Below, piece by piece: positions 44,066 through 55,410 of a DNA stretch of 64,000 bases. A model generated the notes under the pieces. The model searched no databases and was not told the DNA's origin. It saw nothing but the letters and a program-made list of their open reading frames with translations. The translations under genes were made by a program, and so were the position numbers. Source of the stretch: Xenopus tropicalis. Taxonomy: Eukaryota > Chordata > Amphibia > Anura > Pipidae. Positions within the stretch are counted from its first letter, which is position 1. Every line of letters starts with the position of its first letter. The stretch lies in assembly GCF_000004195.4 (NCBI RefSeq), contig NC_030678.2, forward strand, positions 59,923,378-59,987,377, given 5' to 3'.

Positions 44066-46348
44066 TGTATTTTTGGACTAAAGACACACAGCATTATATT
44101 ATGATGGTACAAAAATGTATACTTTTCACCACGAGAATTTTACAAGCCATGCCATGTGTCTCCTACAGATCGGAAGGAAGGCAGAATGATTATACTAGTG
44201 GATAACATGTAATATGTGACTATGTGAGGACAATAATAATCAACAAATGAATCATTATAATGTAAAATATTAAAAATATTTAATTTTTTTGCATTGGAGT
44301 CCATATAATAGAAAAAACTGCAATGTCAATGACCAGATAGGTAGGTGGTCCATCAGGTATTCAGGCAAATGGATGCATAATCAAGCTCAGTACCCTTGAG
44401 GGATATTTTTTCTCTCTTGCCCTGCTTAGAAGCTCTTCTATTTTATGGAATCTAATTGATCAGGCTCTGCTTTTGGTGTTAACTGATGGCAGATTGAGGT
44501 ACTTGTGCTGCACTTGGTCATGCCCTTTGAAATGGTGGGCCATAGGTGTGTTTCAAACAAAAATAGTTTTTTTTACTTCCTCCCATGTGTCACATACATT
44601 GCTTACCATTAGTATTCATGGCTTTAAATCTCCTTTGAGGTCCCTCTGTGGCAAATGCTTGTTAATGTGTTAGATTGCTGCAATATAGCAAGATTTGGGT
44701 ACTATACCAGAAAATATTAACTTTTCAGATTTTTGAGAAGGAACAGTTTAACTTATTGAGGTTTCTAAATGAATACTGGGCAAATTAATAATTCTAGCAA
44801 AAGAGTTTGAAGAAAAGGCATTACCAATTAAACCATAGAAAGAAAAACACACTTCTGACATTTAAGCTGTCTTTCATTGTGAGGAATTTTATGGTTCAGC
44901 TATGTATAAATCGTTTATTATAAATAAAAAAACAACAACTTTAGTTTGTAAAATATTGCAAGCAGCTAAGTCCATGTATGGCACAACGAAAATTGTAAAT
45001 GTCTCTGCTTTCTTCCTCATGGTTAAGTTTTCATGCACATTATTATTCTCTAGAGTGCATTATTTGGTCCCATCATCTGGCTAGCCGATAAGGAATGGGT
45101 TAAAGTTTTCAGTTAGGAAATTACAAACCATGTAATCCATATTATATGATCATTCCAGTCTTTAGAGCTAAGAACAACCATTATTAAAACCATGGAGCAA
45201 TGGTTAATACCAGGTTATTTTAAGGTGAATATGCTGTTTACAGAATATATTACTCTATAGTAATTCAATGAGGAAGAACATTTAAATCTTGAAACCTAAG
45301 CTAAGATTCCTCTGCTGAAATCTGTCTGAATTGTTTGGTGTTTATTAGGAAAACTGGTTAATATATATTCTACAGTATTCAGCTGCCTCAGATTTTATAG
45401 CTAAGCCTTGGGGTCAGTTGCTTCTCGGAAAAGAAAGCCCTTAACACAGACATGTCAGTATAGCACAAAAGGCCTGATTCAATTAGAGGTTGAGTTATTG
45501 TGTATGTCTTTTTGCTTTTCTGGCTTTTCTGAAACCAAATAAGTTGGGTATATTGCAGCTCAAGGAAAAAAACGCATTCATGAGACAGATGTATTTAGTA
45601 GCTTGTAAAAAAACATTAGAGGAAACTAAATTAGTTTCCCAATGTACTGTAAATTCTCAACTATCAAAAATGCAAATAAAATACTGTAAAATGGCTCTAT
45701 GGTTTTTAAAGGGCTAGAACTGACTTTTGTACCTTCTGTGAAATAATACCAGAAATAAGACCAGCTATAAAGACTTTACGCAATCATCCCAGCCAGAGTA
45801 AAAGCCTCCATTATTAAAACATATACATGAGCTTTTTCTGAATCTTCTCACTTATACTATTCCTTCTTACTGCTTCTGCTTGTAGATCATTTTTGTTGAC
45901 ATCAGCTCTTTTGTTAGGTTGCATTTTACCTATCATTTGAAAGCAGTGAAGTATGAGCAGAAAAGAGCAAAGATATGTATTAGGGTTCTTGTTGAAAGAC
46001 AGGCACATGAAGAGGTCAGAAGAATGATGGAGTTAAAGGTGAGTGGATTGAGGTTTGTAATATACAGACTGTCCATAGTGTCTTTGTTTTCATTAAATAT
46101 ATCTATTACATTTCTCCATTATCACACAATCAATTTCACACCATTGAACACATCTGTTAAATTACACTAAATGAAAATGGATTTTGTCAGGAGATGGACT
46201 TGATAGGTAGGAATTTTCTGCAATATCTCTTGTCAGAATAGCATACATGATACACCTTTGGCCTGTTGCAAATGTTACAGATGTAGAGGCTGTGCATTCA
46301 ATTTTAATATTACACAGGTAGTTGGTTCATTAGCATTTAACTCTAAGC
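44066..46348. other. AT-rich non-coding DNA
   Basis: Only a fragment of the GGCCAGATT MITE family near 45473 (GGCCTGATTCAATTAGAGG). No gene. Confidence 0.4.
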
Positions 46349-46356
46349 TTGCTATG

Positions 46357-46635
46357 TAGTGAGGGTGAAGTTTTTCACCAGGCATGGATTCGCAGCAAAT
46401 TTCCACATTTTGCCAAAGATTTACGCAGTCGCTTCACACCCTCATCAAAATGAGCATGGTTGCATCAAAATGGGTACGGTTGTGGCAAAATAGGCGCCAC
46501 GTTAAAAAAAGACACTGGTGACAAAGAAGTTGCACGACAAACGTGTTTCACAGATTTTTTTGCGATTTTGCTAATTTTCCTGTTGTTTCACAATTTTTTC
46601 TGCTAAGCGAAATGGGACAGATTCACTCATCACTA
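46357..46635. mobile_element. hAT MITE, complete
   Basis: Flanks TTGCTATG (46349-46356) and TTGCTCTG (46636-46643) match at 7 of 8. Ends TAGTGAGGGTGAA and ACTCATCACTA. The interior has TTCACCAGGCATGGATTCGC and tandem CATCAAAATGNG units. Confidence 0.88.
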
Positions 46636-46734
46636 TTGCTCTGATATTTTGTAACCATGACTACATGTAAGTAAGAATATAAGTGTGTTCTTATGTAGCG
46701 CACTCTGTGAGTTACTGTTAATGCCTTTGGGGCC

Positions 46735-46900
46735 CTTAACAGGGATGAAGTCAGAACCAAGGTGTAAGCTGAGTTCAGGCAAACAGATTAGTCCATTATG
46801 CTATATCTGAAGGGTTAAGAGTCAAATTCCAGGCACAGGTTGGGGCAGGCAGCATTTAAAGTTGCCAGGCAAGAGGGTCAGAAATCAGATGTCAACCAAT
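46735..46900 (-). mobile_element. Gypsy LTR-like remnant (putative)
   Basis: GGATGAAGTCAGAACCAAGG and CAGGCACAGGTTGGGGCAGGCAG resemble the segment at 34845-35050. No protein remnant adjacent. Confidence 0.3.
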
Positions 46901-47291
46901 CAACCAATATAATCAATTTAGAAAACACCCAGGTGCTTATGAGAAAAGTCCTATAATCATTCATTGAACCTTGGCGTCCTTGTATTTTAATTTTGGTACT
47001 AAAACCATTTTGTGTTGATATCATACACCAACGCAATAAAGTCACTATGCTGGCACTGCATTCCTACATAGCAACCCTGAGTCTTGCCAGGGTTGCATTT
47101 CCAAAGAGAAAATAAGCACTGGTGGTGCTTCTGACAGTTAAACTACCCACACATTTGGGTTACGATTTGAAGTTACGTTGCTGCTTTTTGACAGCTGCTT
47201 TTTTATTTCTTGGCAGGAAAGTGCACATAATAGTAATATTATTGTAAAATTAACAAAACATGACAGTAGTGCTTTTCATGACTGGGATTCA
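46901..47291. other. Non-coding DNA
   Basis: Nothing recognised. Confidence 0.4.
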
Positions 47292-47596
47292 TTAAAGAAG
47301 AAGGAAAGGTAAAAACTAAGTAAGCTAAGGTAAGCAGAAAGTTCTAGGTAAATACAGCCATAAGCACTCATAGAATAGCTGCACTGGCTTTTTTTTCTTC
47401 TTTTGTGTACACATGTTCTTCAGTATCAGACTTCCTTCTTTCGGAAAAATCCTTCAGGGCCCGGCACAAGTCTACTCAGTTTGCTCCTCTCTCCCTTCCC
47501 TTCTCCCCCTCCCATCTTGACTTCCTTCCTCTTCACAACTGTGCACTATTGTGGCTAATCTATTGGCAAAAAAATGCCAAAATGCCTTTCCTTTAA
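47292..47596. mobile_element. T2-type MITE
   Basis: Begins TTAAAGAAGAAGGAAAGG and ends GCCTTTCCTTTAA with TTAA at both sides. The interior has pyrimidine-rich CCTTCCCTTCTCCCCCTCCC. Confidence 0.88.
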
Positions 47597-47830
47597 TGAG
47601 GATCTTAGGAATGTGAAAGAGGGAATTAGTGATACTCTAATGAAATTAGTGAAAACTATGAAATAAAATATGTATTCAAGAAAAAAAAACAACAGATCAA
47701 GTCATACTGTACAGTAGATACTAGATACCACTCTGGGGATTAGGACGATGTATATTTTTGAAGTAATTAAATCAGTCAATTAACAGAACAGGGCATGAAC
47801 CCTAATGGATGATTTGTTTTATAGTCATTA

Positions 47831-48022
47831 CATGAGTATGGCTGCAAATAAATATAGATATAGATATAAAAGATGTGTTGCGTGTCAGTTTGTCCAATAA
47901 AATATAACATGATAAAAAATGTATAACATGAGTATGGCTGCAAATAAATATAGATATAGATATAAAAGATGTGTTGCATGACAGTTTGTCCAATAAAATA
48001 TAACATGATAAAAAATGTATAA
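47831..48022. repeat. 96-bp tandem duplication, two copies
   Basis: CATGAGTATGGCTGCAAATA starts at 47831 and again at 47927. The units differ at about two bases. Because 96 is divisible by three, the overlapping minus-strand frame (47776-48063) shows a 32-residue repeat; this is a by-product. Confidence 0.95.
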
Positions 48023-48384
48023 CAAAATGGGCCATAGATATAGTAAAAAATGTAATTATTCATGTTGTTACCTCAGGAGAGATATATAGATTATTTTGCT
48101 TTTGCCACATGTGGTATGTGGAAAAAACAAAAAGAATTTCAGATTAATGTATGTAGAAAAGGGAAAAATAAAAAAAATGGCTACACACTTTATGAAACGT
48201 TACGTTAAAGAATGTTATAGTAAATTCCTACAAGTACAGGGACTGGAATACCCAAAGCACCTAGCGGATGTATTATTATTAAAGGAGTTTAGTTGATACA
48301 TGCCCTACAAGTAATGACAAAAAATTGTTTACAATCATATAATTGGATATTAAAAACATATAATTAGATATATCTAATGTACTA
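48023..48384. other. AT-rich non-coding DNA
   Basis: No feature recognised. Confidence 0.4.
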
Positions 48385-49175
48385 TTTTTGGTGATACTAA
48401 ATTGTGCAAAACTATAAGTTCCATGCAGGATGCTGCCACTTTGTAGACTAATTTGACAAAATTGGAAAACTAAGCAGCAAAATGAAAAATGAGGTTCAAT
48501 GTTGAAGTTATGCACTTTGCTATAAATAATATAAACGCAAGTTATACACTAAATGGTAGTGTGTTGGAGGTATTCTTAATGGAGAAAGATCTGGGGACTT
48601 TTGTATATATCAAGTTGCCTAATTCCAGGCAGTGTTATTCCATGTCTACTAAAGCAAATTAAGTGCTGACTAAAGTACTGATTATGAAAACATAATTTTG
48701 CCTCTTTATAGGTCCCTGGTAAGGCCTCACCTTGAGTATGCAGTGCAGTTTTGTGCTCCAGTGCTTAAGAAGGATATTAATGAGCTGGAGAGAGTGCAGA
48801 GACATGCAACTAAACTGGTAAAGGGGATGGAAGATTTAAACTATGAGGTTAAATTGTTAAATTTATTACTCTCTAAAAGTACAATATAGATGATTATAAA
48901 CCGATAGGAAATGTTCTAATTTCCCATAATAACGATCATCACACCAGAGGCCACCTCGTTAGACTAGAGGATCAGAACTTTGAGTTGAAGCAAAGTAGGT
49001 TTTTTTTTCCACGGTAAAGGGCAGTGAGGTTGTGGAATGCCCTTCCAAATGATGTGGTAATGGCAGATTCTGTTAATGTCTATAAGAGGGACCTGGATGA
49101 GTTCTTGAACAAGCATATTATCCAAGGCTATTGTTATACTAATATCTGCAGTTAGTATTAATGTTCGTATACATA
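48385..49175 (+). mobile_element. CR1/L2-like LINE ORF2 3' fragment, degenerate
   Basis: Plus-strand conceptual reading across stops gives, in order, [75 protein letters not shown] and LWNALPNDVV, the post-catalytic part of a CR1/L2-type reverse transcriptase. At least three stops or shifts make it dead. The 3' UTR (49118-49175) matches 41816-41870. The octamer tail is not present. Confidence 0.9.
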
Positions 49176-49628
49176 GTTTATATACAAACTACTAACACTT
49201 TCAAAACTCCCATGTATATATGGGATCCTATCTAGGAGTAAAGGCAATCCCATATATATGAATACTTGGTTCATAGTGAACACAATATTTGCTATTGCAA
49301 CAATAGCAAATAGTTGCACAAAACAGCATTCAGCATCTCAGCATGCATATACATTACTGTGCAGTTCATGGAGTGAGTACTTCTGCTCTCAACTGTGCAT
49401 TGCACCTTTAATAAATATATCTTTGTACGATCCACAGACTAATGCTTTCATTCTACTCCTTTCTGTAGAATGCACCAGGCAGTAAGACTACTAAATATCT
49501 TGATTGACCAAAAAAAAAAAAAATGACTCACTGACCAGAAATGTATTTTTGTATACACTGAGCAACCTGCAACATTTATTTTAGTCCTAGGAAATGATGC
49601 CTGGACTGATTTTTAAACTGATTCAGAC
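49176..49628. other. Non-coding DNA left of the giant palindrome
   Basis: No gene. Contains an A13 run at about 49510. Confidence 0.4.
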
Positions 49629-49864
49629 ATTGGTTGATTACTGAAGACAAAAAGGAACACCAAGAGCCCCAATAGTGTAATATGTTTTTACAAGGAGTAA
49701 TGGTAAAATAAACAAATAAATACTCACAAGCCAGGGTTACCAATAGGCAACCACTGTATAGGCAGGTGGGGAGATTGTCCTGACCCCACTCAGGAATAAG
49801 AAGTCGCTCTCTGTAGAAGGAAGAAAAATGGGGATGACACCCCTCCACTCGGGGTGGACTCGGT

Positions 49865-51109
49865 ATAGTGATAAGACAAAACAGAGGCGCCAAAAGGATA
49901 AAATTAGCTAAAAACACTTAAAAACCCAATGGGTAATTCAGAGGAGGTAGTAGTAAGCTTACCTCCTCCAGGCAGACACCAACAAAGGTGGTAATTTTCA
50001 GTAATAGTTTATTCACAACAATATTGCAACGCGTTTCGCAGGCATTTCCTGCTTCATCAGGCAATGTAGAATAAGCACAAAAAAAACTAAAAACACAGAG
50101 ACAGGCAAGTTATTATAAAACATTGTTGTATACAGCTGTTCAAATTATGGGGAGGTGAAGATACTGATGTGAGTGATGTATGGAGGAGTACAGATATACG
50201 GTGAATAATAACAGTTGGGGGGGGGAAGAAAAAAAGAAAGTAGGGAAAGGAAAGGGGCAGGAAGGGAGTGAGGGGAGCCCTTGGGCCAAGTATATGGGGG
50301 GGAAAATGAAAAACAACATGGGGAAGCAAGTGCTGATGGACATGGGGGATGGGCTGTTGGTATATATTAATCTAAATGGGAAACAACATGGGGAAGCAAG
50401 TGCTGATGGACATGGGGGATAGGCTGTTGGTGTATGATAATCTAAATGGGAAACAAAGTATCTGGGTGGGAGACATAAAATAGTAACATAGTTTTTTATG
50501 TCTCCCACCCAGATACTTTGTTTCCCATTTAGATTATCATACACCAACAGCCTATCCCCCATGTCCATCAGCACTTGCTTCCCCATGTTGTTTCCCATTT
50601 AGATTAATATATACCAACAGCCCATCCCCCATGTCCATCAGCACTTGCTTCCCCATGTTGTTTTTCATTTTCCCCCCCATATACTTGGCCCAAGGGCTCC
50701 CCTCACTCCCTTCCTGCCCCTTTCCTTTCCCTACTTTCTTTTTTTCTTTCCCCCCCCCAACTGTTATTATTCACCGTATATCTGTACTCCTCCATACATC
50801 ACTCACATCAGTATCTTCACCTCCCCATAATTTGAACAGCCGTATACAACAATGTTTTATAATAACTTGCCTGTCTCTGTGTTTTTAGTTTTTTTGTGCT
50901 TATTCTACATTACCTGATGAAGCAGGAAATGCCTGCGAAACACGTTGCAATATTGTTGTGAATAAACTATTACTGAAAATGACCACCTTTGTTGGTGTCT
51001 GCCTGGAGGAGGTAAGCTTACTACTACCTCCTCTGAATTACCCATTGGGTTTTTAAGTGTTTTTAGCTAATTTTATCCTTTTGGCGCCTCTGTTTTGTCT
51101 TATCACTAT
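49865..51109. repeat. Near-perfect 1.2-kb palindrome (fold-back), arms about 616 bp
   Basis: Arm 49865-50480 is repeated inverted at about 50492-51109 with an 11-bp loop (TAGTAACATAG). Outer ends are ATAGTGATAAGAC and GTCTTATCACTAT. I can see only a handful of substitutions (for example AACGCGTTTC versus AACGTGTTTC) plus length change in the G/C run. Each arm carries a GAAACRCGTTG...AATAAA cassette and two 70-bp tandem units. Pyrimidine/purine-rich frames inside (50140-50598, 50631-50888 and others) are mirror images and not genes. Confidence 0.96.
50311..50450. repeat. 70-bp tandem duplication in the left arm
   Basis: AAACAACATGGGGAAGCAAG starts at 50311 and 50381. The inverse pair occurs in the right arm at about 50522-50661, so duplication preceded formation or was copied across arms. 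Confidence 0.95.
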
Positions 51110-51161
51110 TGGTTGATTACTGTCTATACAAATGAATGTTTGAAACCAGCCAAGTTGATGT

Positions 51162-51345
51162 AGGACAACATTCCATTCCATAACCTACTCCTTGTGATCC
51201 CATCCGCTAGTTCATCTTTCATGCATGAATAGTATTAGAGAAATACTATTATTAGGACAACCATACATTCCATAACTTACCTCATATAATCCCATCCCCT
51301 AGTTCATCTTTCATAAACGAACAGTATTAGACAAATACAATTATT
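51162..51345. repeat. 92-bp tandem duplication, two diverged units
   Basis: Units start AGGACAACAT (51162) and AGGACAACCAT (51254) and share CTAGTTCATCTTTCAT. They are more diverged than the palindrome arms, so probably older, and lie 40 bp to its right. Confidence 0.88.
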
Positions 51346-52131
51346 GAAAATTGATATTGCCTATGTCTTTCACTTCAAAGATCACGAGTCACAAAGATGA
51401 AAGTAAGAGTGTAAGATGATGCTAAAGAGAGCAAGATCATTTCATAAAAATGCACCAAAAAAAGGGAAAAAAGCATCACTTAATAAGAAGGTGGAGGGAT
51501 TGTAGCTCTCACACCATTTTCTTGCATTATTTATCACATATTCCTGAAAATAGCACAGAGTTGAATATGTAGGGCATCCTACATTAGCAAACAAATGATT
51601 TCTTTTTGTATGTTTAATCCAGCACTGTCAAGATGAAATGAAGAATAAAAAAAGCAGGAAGCAGAAAGGTTAACTCATTTTACATTTGACCTCTTTCATG
51701 TATCCGTTAAATTGAAAAAGATTTGAAGTTTTTTTAATCTAAGTAGGATTTCATGCCAACAAGAGATGAGGGAGCTAGTATGGCAATGCATAAATCATAG
51801 GTGTCATCTCTTCTGATTCTGTTGGATCCTTTAATGTCATGGAAGTGCAGATTTTTAAAGTTATTCCATTTGTGATAATAGGCATATGTAACTTTGTGGG
51901 GTGAAAATGCAACAGTTCACCCACTGCAAGCCTAAAAAAGACATAATGTTCCCTTTTATGATTTCTAATGAGCACCAGTAAATCTAGTTGATGAATGACA
52001 AAGCAGTTAATAAATATAGCGACACAAATCCCAATGAACACGTCACAGTTATATAAGACAAAGCAGTGGTCCTTTTTAAACCAATAAGAATCATTTCTGG
52101 ATTGCCTTTCCAATGATGTAGTCACAGTCCT
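51346..52131. other. AT-rich non-coding DNA
   Basis: A 121-codon minus frame (51775-52140) has hydrophobic stretches but no recognised domain and is not called. Confidence 0.4.
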
Positions 52132-52302
52132 GGGGCACATTTATATACTGGGCAAATTTGCACCTGAATAACTCATAGTAACCAATCAAATATTTGCTTT
52201 AATGATCCACCTTCAGCTGGCAGAAAAAAAAGCTAATCACTGACTGGTTGCTATGGGCTACTGCCCAGGTGCAGATTTGCCCACTGTTTCTAAATTAGCC
52301 CT
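52132..52302. mobile_element. Fold-back MITE, CACTGGGCAAAT family, complete
   Basis: GGGGCACATTTATATACTGG and inverted CCACTGTTTCTAAATTAGCCC. Inner GTAACCAATCAAAT pairs with the GACTGGTTGCTA region. Confidence 0.88.
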
Positions 52303-53590
52303 ATGAGTGACCTGGTTAGGCTACAAAATAATTTCACCTATATAATTTGTGTGGGTGGGTGGTAGAGAGGTTCAGAGTACTCTATATGGAACACCCTATA
52401 GAAAACTGTAAAAGTGACTCTCACCACCTTTTAACCATTTTGCATCTCATTGCACTGTGAAAAGCCCATAGCTCAGTATAAACTGAGCAAACAGAAACAG
52501 TTATTTTATTTTAGCCCTAGGAAATGCTGTTTTGGGTTATGGCTGCACATTACTTGTGTGGGTTGCAAGTAGTAGGGTACTGTTGCATAACCTCATACAT
52601 GGCTTTTTTTACAACTTTTTATACCATGATTTCTTATCTGTCTGAACTTATCTCATTAACTTGTATGGGTTACACCAGGTGTGCCATAGTTTAAAACAGC
52701 GAAAATGTTTTGGTATTCTGATGACACAGTATCTTGAAAAATGTGCCTTTTATTTTAATTTTACACAGTTTTTTCAGCATGATATCTTTTCTACAGTTTG
52801 ATAAATAGATCCTCTAGATATACGTACAGATAGGTTCCATTGCTTTAAAGAATTTACAATATAGGACATAATGTTTTTCAACTAAGTGGGGAAAGAAAAC
52901 TTTTTTTCTCTAAACAGACAGTGACAAAGTTCCTAGGTTCTATCTACCAATGTTACAAGCATTCTTTTGAGGTAGAAACTTTTTTTTTTCCTACAAAACA
53001 TATTTTTGTTAACAAGAAGCAGCACCAATGTTTGCTATAGCTTAAAAAAGATAAAACTCTGACATCTGAAAAGCAACAGCAGCATTATCTAAAAGCACAA
53101 GATGAGGAGAGCAGAGGGTGAAAAAAATGGTACAGCAAATGATTTCCTCCAACAGGCTAAAAACAGAAAAGTTTGTTTAAACATATATAGTGATATAGTG
53201 AGAACGAAGTGTCTTTTCTATAACACTGCAGTAATGTGATGTAGCATGTGTATTTGCATTGTTAGCATGCCAGCCATAGTTATGTGGCTCCAACATTACA
53301 ACTAAATAAATATTGCATCTTTACCTCAAGAGTAGTGCAGGAAGCAAACACTATAGAAAAAGATAGATGGCAGTTAGTAATGAAGCCAGGTTTACAGTTT
53401 TTTTCATCCCACAAGGCTTAGGTCCAAACAGTTTTTTTATTAATCGCCTGCAGTCAGACTTGCATGTAGGTTATAGAATCTTTTAGCAAAAATTGTTGGA
53501 GATGTTCAATAGATTGTTATGTTTACAGAATCCATTTTGCAAACAAGGTGTTGACACCTTGGAATCAGATAAATGTTGGTCCGTGTGCTA
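52303..53590. other. AT-rich non-coding DNA
   Basis: No feature recognised. Confidence 0.4.
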
Positions 53591-53599
53591 TGACCGTCT

Positions 53600-54440
53600 C
53601 AGTCTGGTGTCAAAGTATTGTAATGCCACGGACAGCAGCTGGAACAGATCAGAGGAGGGGCAGCATGACCCTGGCCCAACCCTATGAGGGAGCCCAGTAT
53701 ATGTATGGTCAGGGGAAGGGGGGCTATAGTGGGGGAGATGAGGAGCAGATGCCATTTTAGGTAGAGGGCAGGCATTGAAAGCCACCATTTTAGAAAAGAC
53801 AGCAGGAAAAGAAGTTTCCCACCCGCCCTCCCTAGTGGGGTGGGTTGGATCTGTTCCTTGAAATCTGTTAGGGGGTAGTGACACAATGGTGGTTGGGAGT
53901 ACCATTTGGCTCAAGTATTCAACTATACAGTTGGGGAAGGGTCACAAAAAAGTGTTAGGACCCTACTAATTAATGGCGTACTGTCACAGCTGGTAGGCGG
54001 GCCCATGTCAATCTGCCGTGGGAAGTGGTGCTGTTATATAAATGAATTTGTAGGATGGTTTAACCCCTAAGGTGGGTGACCATTGTGTGTGGATGGAATC
54101 TTGGGAAAACCTTCATGAAAGGGATGGTGGGCTGGGGTTAAAGGGGCCTCTTCCTTTAATCAGTGGCTTGTGGAGCCTGGGTTTTGTGGGAGTATCCCCC
54201 AAGCCAGGATGTTGGGCAGCTGGAGGATACTGGTATATCTTATGGAAGGGCAGACTGACAGGGGCTCTGGTGATGTACTGTTCAATACATGTTAATGTTA
54301 TGGTTATTTAAATAAGCTTGTATAAAGATATGCAGGTCTAATTGTATTACATGTTAAAAATACTGTTATGTGATGGTTTATAATGTCTGTAATTCTTCAA
54401 TAGAGCTGTGGCCATTATCATCCAATGATATTGTCACACA
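53600..54440 (+). mobile_element. GC-rich LTR-like segment (putative)
   Basis: Base composition shifts to G-rich for about 700 bp and then to AT-rich before CAATAGAGCTGTGGCC (54398-54413), a poly(A)-like motif shared in form with 18858-18872 and 30749-30764 on the minus strand. Frames here (53588-53914, 54072-54311) have no known domain. No partner LTR was found. Confidence 0.35.
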
Positions 54441-55410
54441 ATTTCTTTGAATCAGGAGCCAGTGTGAGGTAGTAATGGGGGGTGCCGGGGTCATGTAGTT
54501 TACATGCTATCCACAATACTTTCAACCACGTGCTGTATGGTTGGCAAAGTGGCTTAGGCTTTCTACACTTCCAGCTCAGTTTATAAATGCATGACCCAGT
54601 TGTTTTGTTCCAGCTTGCATTCAATCTCAAACTGCTAAATTCTTTCAAATATAATATTTTCAGTACCTCGCTTACCAATGGCAAAACAAACTTAATTTTG
54701 ACTTTTTGTTTGTGCTCTCTGCTTTTCTATAAATCACTTTTTCTGGATGACATAGAAACAAGTAAAACTTGGCAGTTTAATGAAGAGCTTTCACACTATA
54801 GGGATTCACTTAATGTTTTAAACAGTAAGAAGATGTTGGGGTATTTTAAAGATCATTTATATACGCCTCAGGCACATTGAAGTAATATTTATGAACAAAC
54901 AGGTTAGAGACAATTAATCATTTACCGCTTTACACTTTTACAAGCTATTGTGCCTTCTTTCCTCAATTTTTTTGTAGCACATGTACAAAAATAGTTTTTT
55001 TTCTTTTTTGAGTTTAAAACTGTGTGTGTTATGACTGGGAAATTACTTCACTGTGTGTGAGTTTTATTTGCTCTCCACAATTGCTTGTGTTGCCTTGTGT
55101 CATAGTGTGTGTGCTTCAGCATAAAGCCTACGTTACAGGGTATATATATATGACATAATGCATAACAAAATTGGTGTAAAGGTAATACCTTTATTGGCTA
55201 ACTAGAATGATAATCACACAGCAGGCTTTCAGAACATTTCAGTTCCTTCTTCAAAACTGATTACAAAAAAGCTATGTTGGCTTTGACAGTAGTTTGTTGT
55301 ATCCACAGATTTGTTTCTTTAAATTGTGCATCAATTCCTAGTCTAGGTAGTTACCCATACAGAAACATTTACCGGAAAGTTTAACGCTTAATAAATTGGT
55401 TGTTACCAAA
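54441..55410. other. Non-coding DNA
   Basis: Short TATATATA at 55141. A 97-codon plus frame (54587-54880) has no recognised domain. Confidence 0.4.

Larger units (their letters stand above)
49629..51122. mobile_element. Insertion bounded by a 15-bp direct repeat
   Basis: ATTGGTTGATTACTG occurs at 49629-49643 and 51108-51122. Between them lie about 220 bp of unpaired sequence (49644-49864) and the 1245-bp palindrome (49865-51109). The direct repeat looks like a long target-site duplication of the size made by LINE-type endonucleases. Part of the right copy overlaps the palindrome end by two bases. Confidence 0.7.

Noticed and set aside
47776..48063. Frame with a 32-residue perfect repeat resembling a membrane protein
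   Set aside because: By-product of the 96-bp tandem duplication; AT-rich codons give Ile/Tyr/Phe.
50140..50888. Proline/phenylalanine-rich frames of up to 152 codons
   Set aside because: They are mirror images on the two palindrome arms and come from a pyrimidine-rich tract.
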